A stretch of DNA of 55,744 nt, taken from an uncultured Lachnospiraceae bacterium. Its GTDB lineage: Bacteria; Bacillota; Clostridia; Lachnospirales; Lachnospiraceae. The position numbers were made by a program, and so were the translations under genes. The notes beneath the pieces are model-generated. The model ran no database searches. It saw only the letters and a program-made list of their open reading frames with translations, and had not been told where the DNA came from. Shown piece after piece: positions 1-8,773 of the stretch. The stretch spans positions 1 to 55,744 of the forward strand of contig URQQ01000030.1 of the NCBI GenBank assembly GCA_900549995.1. Reading direction: 5' to 3'. Every line of letters starts with the position of its first letter. Positions within the stretch are counted from its first letter, which is position 1.

Positions 1-546
1 GTTTACGAAGATTCCCTGTGCTGTCTCAGGACGCAGATAAACTGTATTTTTCGCATCTTCTGTAACACCCTGGAATGTTTTAAACATCAGGTTGAACTGA
101 CGGATATCTGTAAAATTATGTTTTCCGCAGGAAGGACATGGAATATTGTTTTCCTCAACAAATGCCAGCATCTGCTCCTGTGACCATGCATCTACGCTTT
201 CTGTCAGTTCAATGTCATGCTCATGTGCAAAATCCTCGATTAATTTGTCGGCGCGGAAACGTTCTTTACATTCTTTACAGTCCATCAGAGGATCGCTGAA
301 TCCGCCCAGATGTCCGGATGCCACCCATGTCTGTGGATTCATCAGGATCGCGCAGTCCACACCTACGTTATAAGGACTCTCCTTGATGAATTTTTTCCAC
401 CATGCCTGTTTTACGTTATTTTTGAGCTCTACACCAAGATTTCCGTAATCCCATGTATTTGCAAGTCCGCCATAGATCTCTGATCCCGGATATACAAATC
501 CCCTTGATTTTGCAAGAGCTACAATCTTTTCCATTGTCTTTTCCAT
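1..546 (-). CDS. glyS: Glycyl-tRNA synthetase, 5' part (runs off window)
   Basis: The reverse strand reads MEKTMEKIVALAKSRGFVYP and stays open to the window edge, giving 182 residues. The N-terminal text (YGGLANTWDYGNLGVELKNN, a Cys pair near CPSCGKHNF, and RPETAQGIF at the edge) is that of the single-chain alpha2-type class II glycyl-tRNA synthetase, which charges tRNA-Gly with glycine using ATP in the cytoplasm. RPETAQGIF corresponds to class II motif 2. The rest of the catalytic domain and the anticodon-binding domain lie outside the window. The start is the first ATG, behind a GAGGTAGAGGAA ribosome-binding region. It has its own promoter and no T-box leader. The family call is firm; completeness cannot be judged. 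Confidence 0.95.
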   Translation of the reverse strand, partial: MEKTMEKIVALAKSRGFVYPGSEIYGGLANTWDYGNLGVELKNNVKQAWWKKFIKESPYNVGVDCAILMNPQTWVASGHLGGFSDPLMDCKECKERFRADKLIEDFAHEHDIELTESVDAWSQEQMLAFVEENNIPCPSCGKHNFTDIRQFNLMFKTFQGVTEDAKNTVYLRPETAQGIFVN

Positions 547-631
547 AGTTCCTCTACCTCACATTCTTTTTGCTTATTTAGAAAAATGAACGATCCATCT
601 TGTCTCGTCCATTATCTGCCAACTTTTTAAC

Positions 632-660
632 ATTATACCTTTATCAACCTGTTTTTTCAA
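632..660 (-). promoter_or_regulatory. Promoter of glyS
   Basis: On the minus strand a -35 box TTGAAA (655-660) and a perfect -10 box TATAAT (632-637) are separated by exactly 17 bp. The predicted leader is about 80 nt, too short for a T-box, and I see no T-box specifier or terminator in it. Confidence 0.75.
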
Positions 661-696
661 GTCTTAAAGGCAATAACATTTCTGAGAAAACAACCT

Positions 697-1464
697 TTAG
701 AAGCCAATTGCCAGAAATGTCTCCAGAATTTCCAGTGATTTGAATTTCTTATCAATATACACTTCGTTATACCGCTTCATCACTTTGCCAAATTCCTCAA
801 GCACTTCCTCTGTCACTGCAAATGTATACAGCTTTTCTATCGGAGAACTGATAACAAACTGCATGGCATACAAAGTCGACGTGTTGAGATGCATCCCATC
901 CCTGACACCATTCATACACTCGCTGCAGACGAGTCCGCCGCTTGTAACGCTGAACACCTGGGGGCGGGTATTGTCTCCGCACCTGATACATTGGAATACC
1001 TGAGGACCCTCTCCATTTACCGCCGCCGCTTTCAGTTCAAATATGTATCTGATCAGCCTGTGCGGAATCCGCCCTCCGGAAAGCGCCCTCATTGTCTGAT
1101 ACAAAAGCTTCAGCATCTGTGTCTCATCATTATTCTCCCGCGTATAATAATTGGCAAATTCCATAAAATAAAATCCGTAATACGCGGCTTCCACATTTTC
1201 TCTGAGTTCCATAAAATAATTTGAAACTGAAACACTCTGAATTGTATAGGAATTTCTGCCTTCATAGATAGCAAATTCGCCAAATGTAAATGGATTTACA
1301 GCCCCGATCAGGGGGCTGTTCGGCCTTCTTGCACCTTTGGCAAATGCTGAGATTTTTCCTTTTTCTTTTGTGAGTATTACGACTCTTTTATCGTACTCCC
1401 CAATCGGTGATGCCGACATGATAATACCGGTCACCGTAACTGAATGATTCAATGCCGCCTTCAC
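697..1464 (-). CDS. recO: DNA repair protein RecO
   Basis: The 255-residue product is the normal length for RecO, the recombination mediator that loads RecA on SSB-coated single strands with RecR. The N-terminal OB-fold shows TGIIMSASPIGEYDKRVVIL and GKISAFAKGARRPNS, the family signature. The zinc site is visible as CIRCG (about residues 160-164) and CSEC (about 181-184). The start is a GTG 17 nt after the yqzL stop, with AGGAT about 8 nt upstream; a later ATG at residue 16 would cut into the conserved strand. The order era-yqzL-recO on one strand matches the Firmicutes arrangement, which supports co-transcription. Confidence 0.95.
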   Translation of the reverse strand: MKAALNHSVTVTGIIMSASPIGEYDKRVVILTKEKGKISAFAKGARRPNSPLIGAVNPFTFGEFAIYEGRNSYTIQSVSVSNYFMELRENVEAAYYGFYFMEFANYYTRENNDETQMLKLLYQTMRALSGGRIPHRLIRYIFELKAAAVNGEGPQVFQCIRCGDNTRPQVFSVTSGGLVCSECMNGVRDGMHLNTSTLYAMQFVISSPIEKLYTFAVTEEVLEEFGKVMKRYNEVYIDKKFKSLEILETFLAIGF

Positions 1465-1481
1465 CTGCTTATCCTGCTATT

Positions 1482-1661
1482 TTAACTGTATCCGTTCTTC
1501 CATGTACTTCTTGCTTCTGCATGTTGCTCTGTCTCACACTTCTCACCGGCACCGCTTTCATATTTAGCGATGACGCTGCCACAGATTTCCATGCCCTTAT
1601 ATTCCAGGTAATCCTCTATCTTTCCTGAACTCAAAAACCGTTCCCAGTATTGCTGTTCCAT
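1482..1661 (-). CDS. YqzL-like small protein
   Basis: This 59-codon ORF begins MEQQYWERFLSSGKIEDYLE and ends WKNGYS. The pattern aromatic-x-x-F-x-x-(S/T)-G-x-(I/V)-x-x-YL resembles B. subtilis YqzL (W..F..TG.V..YL), which lies between era and recO, exactly as here. Function of the family is unknown. The start ATG follows an AAAGGGTGATAAG stretch. The C-terminal half (after about residue 30) is less recognisable and longer than the 47-residue Bacillus protein. Assignment rests on the short N-terminal motif plus synteny. Confidence 0.7.
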   Translation of the reverse strand: MEQQYWERFLSSGKIEDYLEYKGMEICGSVIAKYESGAGEKCETEQHAEARSTWKNGYS

Positions 1662-1784
1662 CTTATCACCCTTTCATCTTAAGTTACTATTTAGGGTCTC
1701 CGATTCATTTTTTGCTATACTGAAAAATATCTACCAGTTCTTTTTTCGTCCAAAGCCTTGACATTCTGGTTTTACCTGCAAGTT

Positions 1785-2681
1785 CTATTCATCCTTTGTA
1801 TACCCAAAGTTTTTGATCAGGAAATCGCTGTCACGCCAGTCCTTTTTCACCTTCACCCAAAGCTGAAGATTTACTTTACAGTCCAGCAGACGTTCAATCT
1901 CATACCGTGCGGTACTCCCGATTTTTTTCAGCATAGATCCCTGTTTTCCGATGATGATTCCTTTATGGGAATCTCTCTCACAGATGATCGTAGCTTCAAT
2001 ATCCATAATCCCCTTCCGAGGGTTCATCTTATCTACCGACACCGCAATTCCGTGCGGAATCTCCTCATTCAGACTGTGAAGCGCCTTTTCCCGGATCAGC
2101 TCCGCTACGATCTGGCGCTCCGGCTGATCGGTGATCGTATCCTCATCATAAAACTGGGGACCATAAGGGAGATATTTAAAAATCACCTTTACAAGTTCTT
2201 CTGTATTATCTCCATTTCTTGCCGATACAGGAACAATCTCATCAAAATCATATATTTTCCGGTATGCATCAATAAAAGTCAGCACCTCTTCCCGTTTTAC
2301 CATATCGATCTTGTTAATTACCAAAATAACAGGAGTACTGCATTTGGCCAGCTGCTCAGCGATATGCTGTTCCCCCGCCCCGATAAAGGTCGTCGGTTCC
2401 ACGAGCCACAAGACGACATCCACTTCATTTAATGTACGCTCCGCCACATTGACCATGTACTCACCAAGCTTATTCTTCGCTTTGTGAATTCCCGGCGTAT
2501 CAACGAAGATTACCTGCCCCTCTTCTCTTGTGAGAACGGTCTGTATCCGGTTCCTTGTCGTCTGCGGCTTATTAGACGTAATCGCTATTTTCTGGCCGAT
2601 CAGATAATTCATAAGTGTAGATTTCCCCACATTTGGCCTTCCAATTAATGTTACAAATCCTGATTTAAAATCTGCTTTCAT
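1785..2681 (-). CDS. era: GTPase Era
   Basis: This 298-residue protein has the Era layout: an N-terminal GTPase domain with GRPNVGKS (P-loop), the switch region near NKPQTTRN, DTPG and NKID, followed by a C-terminal KH RNA-binding domain containing GIIIGKQGSMLKKIG. Era binds 16S rRNA near its 3' end and acts in 30S subunit maturation. The start is an ATG behind GAGGAG. It lies 82 nt after the M16 peptidase stop and 123 nt before yqzL, so it may be read with either neighbour. All nucleotide-binding motifs are intact. Confidence 0.97.
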   Translation of the reverse strand: MKADFKSGFVTLIGRPNVGKSTLMNYLIGQKIAITSNKPQTTRNRIQTVLTREEGQVIFVDTPGIHKAKNKLGEYMVNVAERTLNEVDVVLWLVEPTTFIGAGEQHIAEQLAKCSTPVILVINKIDMVKREEVLTFIDAYRKIYDFDEIVPVSARNGDNTEELVKVIFKYLPYGPQFYDEDTITDQPERQIVAELIREKALHSLNEEIPHGIAVSVDKMNPRKGIMDIEATIICERDSHKGIIIGKQGSMLKKIGSTARYEIERLLDCKVNLQLWVKVKKDWRDSDFLIKNFGYTKDE

Positions 2682-2763
2682 TCATGCTCCTCTTTATCTT
2701 TCCTCACAGTCAAAACGGAATTGGCAACTCCCGTTTTCGCTGTGTACAAGTATCATACGTTCT

Positions 2764-5688
2764 CTAAAATAAATCTTTTACTTCTTTAAATAATTCTTTC
2801 TGATCTTCGATTTTCTCTTCACTTCCGATGACACAGAACTGATCTGCCCTTAAAACGGCATTTACGATGTCAGCCAGATTCCGGATATCTTCCTTTCCGG
2901 CATTTAAAATCTGCATTCTCTCATTTTTGATCATCTCTTCTGTCACATGATTCATATAAAGATTCATGGAGCGGTCACCTTTTGAGGACGGTGTCATCGG
3001 CTGGTCAATGTTGCTGATCGTACCGATGATGTATTTCGTCATATCCCGTTCATTTACATCGAAATTCCGCAGGTATTCCACAACTCCTTCATATACTTCA
3101 TTCGTCTTCTCCAGATTTGGATCTCTGTAAGATACGAAAAATCCTTCCCCAAGGCGGTTGAAGCTGCTCATGACACCATATGCGCCGCCTTTTACGCGGA
3201 CATTGATCCAGAGATAATCATAACTTAAAATAACCTTCAATATCTGAAGTGCTCCCGTATAGGATTTTCCATCATCGATGAAATTCCCTGCCCTTGCTAC
3301 ATACTGTACCTTCGAAGATGTACGGAATCCTTCATTCTTCTTATCGCAGTGCAGGATACACGGAACTTCCTCGACCTTTCCTTTATACAGTCCCTCTGCA
3401 AATGCTGATACCTGCCCGGAAATTCCCTCGAGTCCCTCCCGCGCCGCAGTATAACTGATCATCATATTTTCCCTTCGGAACAGCAGTTTTGCAAGTGTTT
3501 CAAGCTTCTGTATCAGATCCTCTTTTCTCTCTTCAAAATTCTCCGTCAGGCTGCTGACCATCTCGTAGAATTCAATTCCGCTTGTCATGTCCTTAAATCT
3601 TGACATCGGCGCCGCATAGGACAACGCTCTGACAGCTGCCGTGACATGCCCGGATGACTGGAACTTCATCTGAAGACGGGACTTCGTCATATCCAGAATC
3701 TCCATCAGCCGCTTTTCATCCGAAAGTTTGGAACGCATCAGAATTTCTTCTATCATTTCAAATACTACCGGCATCTTTCCATACAGCGCTCTGCCCTTGA
3801 TTTCAAATGTAGCCCGGAACTCTTTTTCTTTTGCCTTCTGGACATTCGGATACAGTTCTAATGATGTTCCGATACCGCCTGTATGGACATTAATCTCATT
3901 GAATAATTCCCCATATTCATAGTTTTCGGTATCGATGATTCCAAGTACCCCCTGCAGTATTCCAACATACGGAAGCATTTCCTCCGCTACACAGGAAAGA
4001 TCAAATAACAGATCGATATAACCGATTCCGTTCGTCTCTATCTCATGATACACTACCGGGATCCCGTCCATTTCCATCTCTTCATTGTAGATCGGGGCAA
4101 TGTCTCTTGTAATGTCCTCCCTTTTAAGAACCGGAATTTTTTCCAGCTCTTCTTCCGGTGTCGGAGCCTCCTGGAATTCTTCCAACTGCTTCGTTGCTGC
4201 CGCTAATTTCTCCAATTCTTCCGGTGTAAGACTTTCTTTATATGCTTTAAGTTTCTCTTCCAGCTCTCTGTCAAGACGTGCGGTTCTCCCCTTTTCCGGC
4301 TTCACAATCACCAGCGAACCATGTGGATTTTCCAATATATATTTACGGATCAGCCCTTCAAAATATCCGGTATCGATATTTTTCTTCAGGAATTCAAATG
4401 TATCCAGCGCTTCTACATGTATAAACGGCTTATCATCATCGTATAGCCAGCTGTCCAGCATCTGCAGTCCATACATCAATCCCTTCGGATAACTGCCGAA
4501 ATCTGCTTCACGATAACGGAACTCATGATAGTTGATTCCTGCTTCCAGCGCTTTTTGGTCCATTCCATTTTCCGCGATCTCAGACAGCACATCCTCAATC
4601 TTACGGATAAATGCTTCTTTCTGATCCAGATTGGCATTCTTTGCAACTACAGAAAAGATCGGCTGATATACTCCATTATCGTAGGAGCCCATAATATCCT
4701 TCCCAATCCCGGCCTCAACAAGTGCCTTCTTCAGCGGAGCCCCCGGAGCCGACAACAGCGCATAATCCAGAATCTGAAATGCCAGGTAAAGTTCTTTGTC
4801 CAGACTTGTTCCAATTACTTTATTATAAGAAAGATACGTATTATCTGCCTCATCTTCATTACTTCCGATAGAATATCCAAATTCAATTTCCTTTACCTCA
4901 TCAAAAGGCTGCTGGAACCGAATCTCGGAATCCACTTCTTTTTTATCAAAATCAGAAAGATATTTTTCATCCAGCCAGGTAAGCTTCTCCTCCATGTCCA
5001 TATCTCCGTAAAGATAAATGTAACTGTTGGATGGATGATAATATTTTCTGTGAAAATCAAGGAACTGCTCATAAGTAAGTTCCGGAATCACATCCGGATC
5101 CCCGCCGGATTCATAAGCATAAGAAGTATCCGGGAACAGTGAATTTAAAATCACACGGTCAAGCACACCTTCCGGTGAAGAAAATGCCCCCTTCATTTCA
5201 TTATATACAACACCATTGTAAGACAGCTCACCGTCTGGTTCCTCCAGTCTGTAGCTCCAGCCTTCCTGACGAAAAATTTCATCATACTGATAAATGTTCG
5301 GATAAAGTACCGCATCCATGTAAACGTGCATCAGATTCTGAAAATCCTGATCATTGCAGCTTGCAATCGGATAAACAGTCTTATCCGGGTATGTCATTGC
5401 ATTTAAAAAGGTGTTAAGAGATCCTTTCACAAGCTCTACAAATGGATCTTTCACCGGGAATTCCCTGGAACCGCACAGCACCGAATGTTCCATAATATGC
5501 GGCACCCCGGTACTGTCATTTGGAGGCGTACGGAATCCAATTGAAAACACCTTGTTTTCATCATCATTTGCCATGAGGAGCACTCTGGCTCCGCTTTTTT
5601 TATGTCTCAGCAGATAACCTTCCGATTTTAAATCTTTCAGTTTTTCATACTGAATCAGTTCGTATGCATCTAAACGTTCAATATTCAT
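2764..5688 (-). CDS. M16 family zinc metallopeptidase (presequence protease-like, insulinase superfamily)
   Basis: A 974-residue protein starting MNIERLDAYELIQYEKLKDL behind GGAGAA. The reading frame runs 65 codons further upstream without a stop, but that stretch encodes basic, non-homologous text over a structured RNA region, so it is not included. The inverted zinc motif HxxEH is HIMEH (about residue 75), with the downstream GVVYNEMKGAFSSPEGVL typical of the M16C/PreP group. The four-domain length of about 970 residues matches this group, which forms a clamshell that degrades short peptides. No signal peptide or membrane segment is visible, so a cytoplasmic peptide-clearing role is likely. 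Natural substrates are unknown. Confidence 0.9.
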   Translation of the reverse strand: MNIERLDAYELIQYEKLKDLKSEGYLLRHKKSGARVLLMANDDENKVFSIGFRTPPNDSTGVPHIMEHSVLCGSREFPVKDPFVELVKGSLNTFLNAMTYPDKTVYPIASCNDQDFQNLMHVYMDAVLYPNIYQYDEIFRQEGWSYRLEEPDGELSYNGVVYNEMKGAFSSPEGVLDRVILNSLFPDTSYAYESGGDPDVIPELTYEQFLDFHRKYYHPSNSYIYLYGDMDMEEKLTWLDEKYLSDFDKKEVDSEIRFQQPFDEVKEIEFGYSIGSNEDEADNTYLSYNKVIGTSLDKELYLAFQILDYALLSAPGAPLKKALVEAGIGKDIMGSYDNGVYQPIFSVVAKNANLDQKEAFIRKIEDVLSEIAENGMDQKALEAGINYHEFRYREADFGSYPKGLMYGLQMLDSWLYDDDKPFIHVEALDTFEFLKKNIDTGYFEGLIRKYILENPHGSLVIVKPEKGRTARLDRELEEKLKAYKESLTPEELEKLAAATKQLEEFQEAPTPEEELEKIPVLKREDITRDIAPIYNEEMEMDGIPVVYHEIETNGIGYIDLLFDLSCVAEEMLPYVGILQGVLGIIDTENYEYGELFNEINVHTGGIGTSLELYPNVQKAKEKEFRATFEIKGRALYGKMPVVFEMIEEILMRSKLSDEKRLMEILDMTKSRLQMKFQSSGHVTAAVRALSYAAPMSRFKDMTSGIEFYEMVSSLTENFEERKEDLIQKLETLAKLLFRRENMMISYTAAREGLEGISGQVSAFAEGLYKGKVEEVPCILHCDKKNEGFRTSSKVQYVARAGNFIDDGKSYTGALQILKVILSYDYLWINVRVKGGAYGVMSSFNRLGEGFFVSYRDPNLEKTNEVYEGVVEYLRNFDVNERDMTKYIIGTISNIDQPMTPSSKGDRSMNLYMNHVTEEMIKNERMQILNAGKEDIRNLADIVNAVLRADQFCVIGSEEKIEDQKELFKEVKDLF

Positions 5689-5763
5689 ATCTGATTCTCC
5701 TGTTTCTTTTATTTTTATTCCTAACATAACAAGCAAATAAATTCCATGTATGTGTTCAGTGTT

Positions 5764-5955
5764 GCCAGACTTTTCCGCTGGCATACGCTTGGAACGAAAG
5801 CTTAAGTACTTGCGTTTGCTTTTCCCAAGCGTCCGCTCAGAACGCGATCTCGGGGATTTTCGTCCCCTCGATGTTCGTTGCACTCACATAAGTTTCCTTC
5901 AGCAGTCGTTTGTCCGCAAGCAGCCAATGACTGCCGATGTAAACTTGCGTTCGTC
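5764..5955 (-). ncRNA. Candidate structured RNA upstream of the M16 peptidase gene
   Basis: On the minus strand this stretch holds many nested complementary segments. GAACGC (5947-5952) pairs with GCGTTC (5840-5845). AAGTTT/AAACTT pair at 5941-5946 and 5890-5895. GCAGTC/GACTGC pair at 5929-5934 and 5902-5907. GGGGA/TCCCC form a hairpin at 5852-5867. ACGCTTGG (5825-5832) pairs with CCAAGCGT (5785-5792), enclosing AAAGC/GCTTT. GCCAG/CTGGC form a hairpin at 5764-5782. It has its own extended -10 promoter. It could be a free ncRNA or a long 5' leader of the peptidase gene, as no terminator separates them. Size and isolated promoter recall the raiA class, but I cannot confirm membership. Confidence 0.6.
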
Positions 5956-5968
5956 GCTATACGTTGAC

Positions 5969-5977
5969 ATTATAGCA
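5969..5977 (-). promoter_or_regulatory. Extended -10 promoter of the structured RNA / M16 gene
   Basis: The minus strand reads TGCTATAAT: a perfect -10 hexamer with the TGn extension. The -35 position (TTTTAT) is weak and overlaps the U-run of the upstream terminator. Transcription would begin near 5962, just before the first pairing segment of the RNA. Confidence 0.65.
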
Positions 5978-5995
5978 TCTTTTGGGGAAATATAA

Positions 5996-6027
5996 AAGGA
6001 GCTGTTCGAAATGGTGAACTGCCCCTT
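5996..6027 (-). terminator. Intrinsic terminator after the P-loop kinase gene
   Basis: Arms at 6016-6027 and 5996-6007 pair over 12 positions with two mismatches (GAAC, GC and the closing AAGG/CCTT segments). On the minus strand the stem is followed by TTTTATATTT. It lies about 120 nt after the stop of the gene ending at 6149 and directly before the RNA promoter, insulating the two units. The 6028-6148 stretch shows nothing else. Confidence 0.55.
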
Positions 6028-6148
6028 GTTACATTGTTGGGATACTCAATATAGGATTATAATTATGAATACAGGAAGCAAAGTTTTCGAATCTTGTTCA
6101 AAATGTCTGTCCCGTCGTATCCTTCGCTATTATGCTTCCGACTTCGTT

Positions 6149-6667
6149 TCACAGGCACTTTATAATAACATCCACATTTTCTTCAATGGGTCTTGTCCCA
6201 TCTACCCGTATGACAGGACATTCCAAAGACCGTACCCATTCATCAACCTCATTCTCTGCTCTGGATTCTACCATATTGAAAAACTCGTTTTCCTGCTCAT
6301 ACAAATTTCCGCCAGGCAGCATCCTGCTGCCAAATTTTTGAAATGAACGGTTTTTTACCCGTTGTAACCGGATATCTTTGGGAACATCAATAACCACCGC
6401 ATATTGATAATACGGCAGAATATCTTCCCCATAATTTCCCTTGACCGCAGCAAAGACAAAATTTTGATGTACCTGAACCTCACTCAGAAGAAGCTTTTCG
6501 ACTTCTTTACGTGTGCGTGGACAAGCATAGGTATAATAAGTATCTGTTTTAGGAAAAAACAGGTCTTCGTTATCAATATAATAAAACCCCAGTTTTTCAG
6601 CCAGAACTTTTCCCAGTGTACTTTTCCCAGAGCCATTTAAACCACATATGATAATCCCTGTTCCCAT
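6149..6667 (-). CDS. Small P-loop nucleotide kinase-like protein
   Basis: A 172-residue protein starting MGTGIIICGLNGSGKSTLGK. The chosen ATG follows GGAGG with ideal spacing; an in-frame codon 30 nt upstream lacks one. GLNGSGKST (about residues 9-17) is a Walker A loop close to the N-terminus, as in adenylate/shikimate-kinase-like or AAA_18 proteins. DNEDLFF may form the next acidic site and RLQRVKNRS a lid-like basic segment. The substrate cannot be told from sequence. It sits 46 nt after a flavodoxin-like gene in a run of small accessory genes on the same strand. Confidence 0.75.
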   Translation of the reverse strand: MGTGIIICGLNGSGKSTLGKVLAEKLGFYYIDNEDLFFPKTDTYYTYACPRTRKEVEKLLLSEVQVHQNFVFAAVKGNYGEDILPYYQYAVVIDVPKDIRLQRVKNRSFQKFGSRMLPGGNLYEQENEFFNMVESRAENEVDEWVRSLECPVIRVDGTRPIEENVDVIIKCL

Positions 6668-6713
6668 CAATATTCCTCCACTCACTTCCTGCTGCACCTA
6701 TCGTAAGGCTGAC

Positions 6714-7406
6714 TTATTTTTTCCACGGACGTTTTTTCCCTGTCCATCCCTTTTTATTCCAGTAATCTGAGTCTGCCTTATTCCAGCCATTTTTCTGTAC
6801 AATCCGCATCACATTGAAAAATGCCCTGGTTTTTATAGATGGTTTTACATTTCCATAATTTTTCCTGATTTTTTCGGCCAAAGATGACGTCTTTTTCTCA
6901 ATGCGGGATTTAATCTTGGTATCCACTCTCGCCCAGGACACTTCCCGGACACCAACTCCATATTTATAAGTTTTGCCAACTCCCCAAAAGGACGTACTGT
7001 CTGCCATATCTTTATTCGTGCTCTTCATTCCACCGCCTGCCGCAGTGGAAATACAGACAGCCTGTTTCCGAAACATTTTCTCCTCAGGACGGTGTACCAT
7101 CCATCGATAACCATAGTGGTCTAACAGAACTTTCATCGCACCTGTTGCATGATATACATATACCGGACTGGCCAGAATGATAACATCTGCCTTATCCAGC
7201 GCTTCCGTGATCGGCTTCAGTTTCTCATAATGCGGGCACAATGTCTCATCTGTTTCAAAACACTTCGTACATCCAACGCAAAAAGAGCTAAAATCTCTTG
7301 GCAAAAAGAATTCCGTAACATAACCTTCCAACTTCTCCGCCAGCATCTTCGCAATATGGTAAGTTGATCCCTTGTGGCTCTGCCCATGTATCATCGTTAT
7401 TTTCAT
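6714..7406 (-). CDS. Flavodoxin-fold FMN-dependent oxidoreductase
   Basis: A 230-residue protein beginning MKITMIHGQSHKGSTYHIAK. The GQSHKGST loop is the FMN-phosphate-binding turn of the NADPH-dependent FMN reductase/flavodoxin family. VGCTKCF (about residue 45) and ASPVYVYHATGAMKVLLDHY are typical of the iron-sulfur-flavoprotein-like branch, but the full four-Cys cluster motif is not evident. The last 50 residues are very basic (KKGWTGKKRPWKK), unusual for the family. The start ATG follows GGAGAGGGAG. The role is probably electron transfer or quinone/nitro reduction; the substrate is unknown. Confidence 0.82.
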   Translation of the reverse strand: MKITMIHGQSHKGSTYHIAKMLAEKLEGYVTEFFLPRDFSSFCVGCTKCFETDETLCPHYEKLKPITEALDKADVIILASPVYVYHATGAMKVLLDHYGYRWMVHRPEEKMFRKQAVCISTAAGGGMKSTNKDMADSTSFWGVGKTYKYGVGVREVSWARVDTKIKSRIEKKTSSLAEKIRKNYGNVKPSIKTRAFFNVMRIVQKNGWNKADSDYWNKKGWTGKKRPWKK

Positions 7407-7456
7407 ACGTTGACTCCCTCTCCATCTTCCATCCTTCCAACAGTCTTTTTCTCTCT

Positions 7457-8002
7457 TTATTCAGACAGCCTGAGTAATTTTTTGGCAGTACTTGCATTTC
7501 GAATCGTTACTTTGTTATTCACTGAAGAACTTGCAATTTTATACCACCTTGTTCTTGATAATGTTTTTCTTGGCGCAGACCAGAAAATCACATTCTTATA
7601 ATAACCAACCTGTTCGTATTCTGGTTTGGCCTCTCCCACAGCCTCATATACTTCTTCAACAGTGACAGGCGGAATAAGAAAGAGGACCTGATGTATCACT
7701 TCCTGATCAGAATCCGCGTCCCACCATTCGGGTGCATGTTCCAGTGCTTCAGATAAATCATCTGTCGAAATGATTACCAAAGGAACATCTAACATAAATT
7801 TTTCCTCTATCATAGCTTTACATTGGCTGCTTATTTCTCTTATATTTTTATCTTCACTGGAAAAAAGGACATTTCCACTGTTGATGTAAGTACTGACATC
7901 CAGAAATCCCATCTCTTCAAATGCCTTCTTTAATAACGGCATTGACACTTTATTCTTACCACTAATGTTTATGCCGCGCAAAAGGGCAATATACTTTTCC
8001 AA
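7457..8002 (-). CDS. DUF1697 domain protein
   Basis: The product contains KYIALLRGINISGKNKVSMP, STYINSGNVLFSS and the C-terminal WYKIASSSVNNKVTIRNAST, the hallmarks of DUF1697 proteins (about 180 residues), whose biochemical role is unknown. I place the start at a TTG (8002), because GGAGG lies 7-8 nt before it and conserved sequence begins two residues later. An upstream in-frame ATG (8053) would add 17 unconserved residues and lacks a Shine-Dalgarno site. It is on the same strand as the flavodoxin-like gene, 50 nt upstream of it, and may be co-transcribed. Confidence 0.85.
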   Translation of the reverse strand: MEKYIALLRGINISGKNKVSMPLLKKAFEEMGFLDVSTYINSGNVLFSSEDKNIREISSQCKAMIEEKFMLDVPLVIISTDDLSEALEHAPEWWDADSDQEVIHQVLFLIPPVTVEEVYEAVGEAKPEYEQVGYYKNVIFWSAPRKTLSRTRWYKIASSSVNNKVTIRNASTAKKLLRLSE

Positions 8003-8108
8003 CCCGGCACCTCCAGACTTTATTTTTATAACTGCTATCCTATACTTGTACACATATTGCTTTTCCTTTTTAATGATTTTCTTTCATCTTTATATAAAGT
8101 TACGCTCC

Positions 8109-8615
8109 TTACATGCGCTTTGCATATATGTCAAAATTTATTTGCCATTCGCCGTCATCTTTTACTATGACATCCTGCCAGTGAAACTTATGATCCTCAA
8201 TTTTGGCAAAGACCCATTTTCTCCTTTCATCAGCCATGTTCGTAAGAACTATCATACCGTCCTCTCTTCTTGCCTCAAGACGCATTATTTTCCCTGTGTA
8301 ACAATAAGCAATATCCCAGGCATGTGTGCCGGGATTGTAGACACGAAGCGTTGTTCCATATTCATAATCCGGCAGGATAATAACATCCTGTATTGCCATT
8401 CCCTCAAGAACCCATGAGAAATGCCACTCCCCCTTTATCACCTGGGAAGTCTTATTGTCAATATAATCGATCTTCCAACTGCCGATAAGATTCCCAAAAT
8501 AATTAAATTCCTCGGGCATCGCCATATTTTTCCCTTCGCTTGTCAATGCGTTAATGAAACCTTGCATATGCTGTTCCTCCGTTAATAAAATGATTTCCGT
8601 TAGAAACTCATCCAT
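8109..8615 (-). CDS. Conserved hypothetical protein (DUF1579-like?)
   Basis: The 168-residue ORF is acidic and aromatic-rich (FGNLIGSWKIDYID, EWHFSWVLEGMAIQDVIILP, WQINFDIYAK), suggesting a lipocalin-like or SRPBCC-like beta-barrel. I cannot name the family with certainty. Two starts are credible. ATG at 8615 has AGAGGT at 6 nt, and ATG at 8567 (residue 17) has GGAGG at 8 nt; conserved-looking sequence begins after both. There is no signal peptide or membrane segment. It heads the small accessory run of minus-strand genes (8.6 to 6.1 kb). Confidence 0.65.
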   Translation of the reverse strand: MDEFLTEIILLTEEQHMQGFINALTSEGKNMAMPEEFNYFGNLIGSWKIDYIDNKTSQVIKGEWHFSWVLEGMAIQDVIILPDYEYGTTLRVYNPGTHAWDIAYCYTGKIMRLEARREDGMIVLTNMADERRKWVFAKIEDHKFHWQDVIVKDDGEWQINFDIYAKRM

Positions 8616-8773
8616 TTTTACCTCTGTATTTTTGCCTTATCTTTTGAAATAACCGTGTGTTTCTGCTGTGGATTTACTCTATTATAACAGGGCAAATGCT
8701 GTAAAGAAAGCATTTGGTATTTATTAGCTCAATATTCTGGTTTACTAAAAAATGAATCATTCTATTTATACTC

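Noticed and set aside
547..696. T-box leader for glyS
   Set aside because: The promoter lies only about 80 nt before the start codon, and no T-box sequence or antiterminator is seen.
1688..1747. 19-codon minus-strand ORF (MSRLWTKKELVDIFQYSKK) between era and yqzL
   Set aside because: Too short to support from one sequence, though an AGGT lies upstream; may be part of an untranslated leader.
1758..2432. Plus-strand ORF of 224 codons opposite era
   Set aside because: Antisense shadow of a well-supported gene; no start signal and no recognisable domain.
5689..5883. N-terminal extension of the M16 peptidase reading frame by 65 codons
   Set aside because: It lies over the structured RNA, encodes Arg/Lys/Ser-rich text with no family similarity, and the ATG at 5688 has a proper Shine-Dalgarno.
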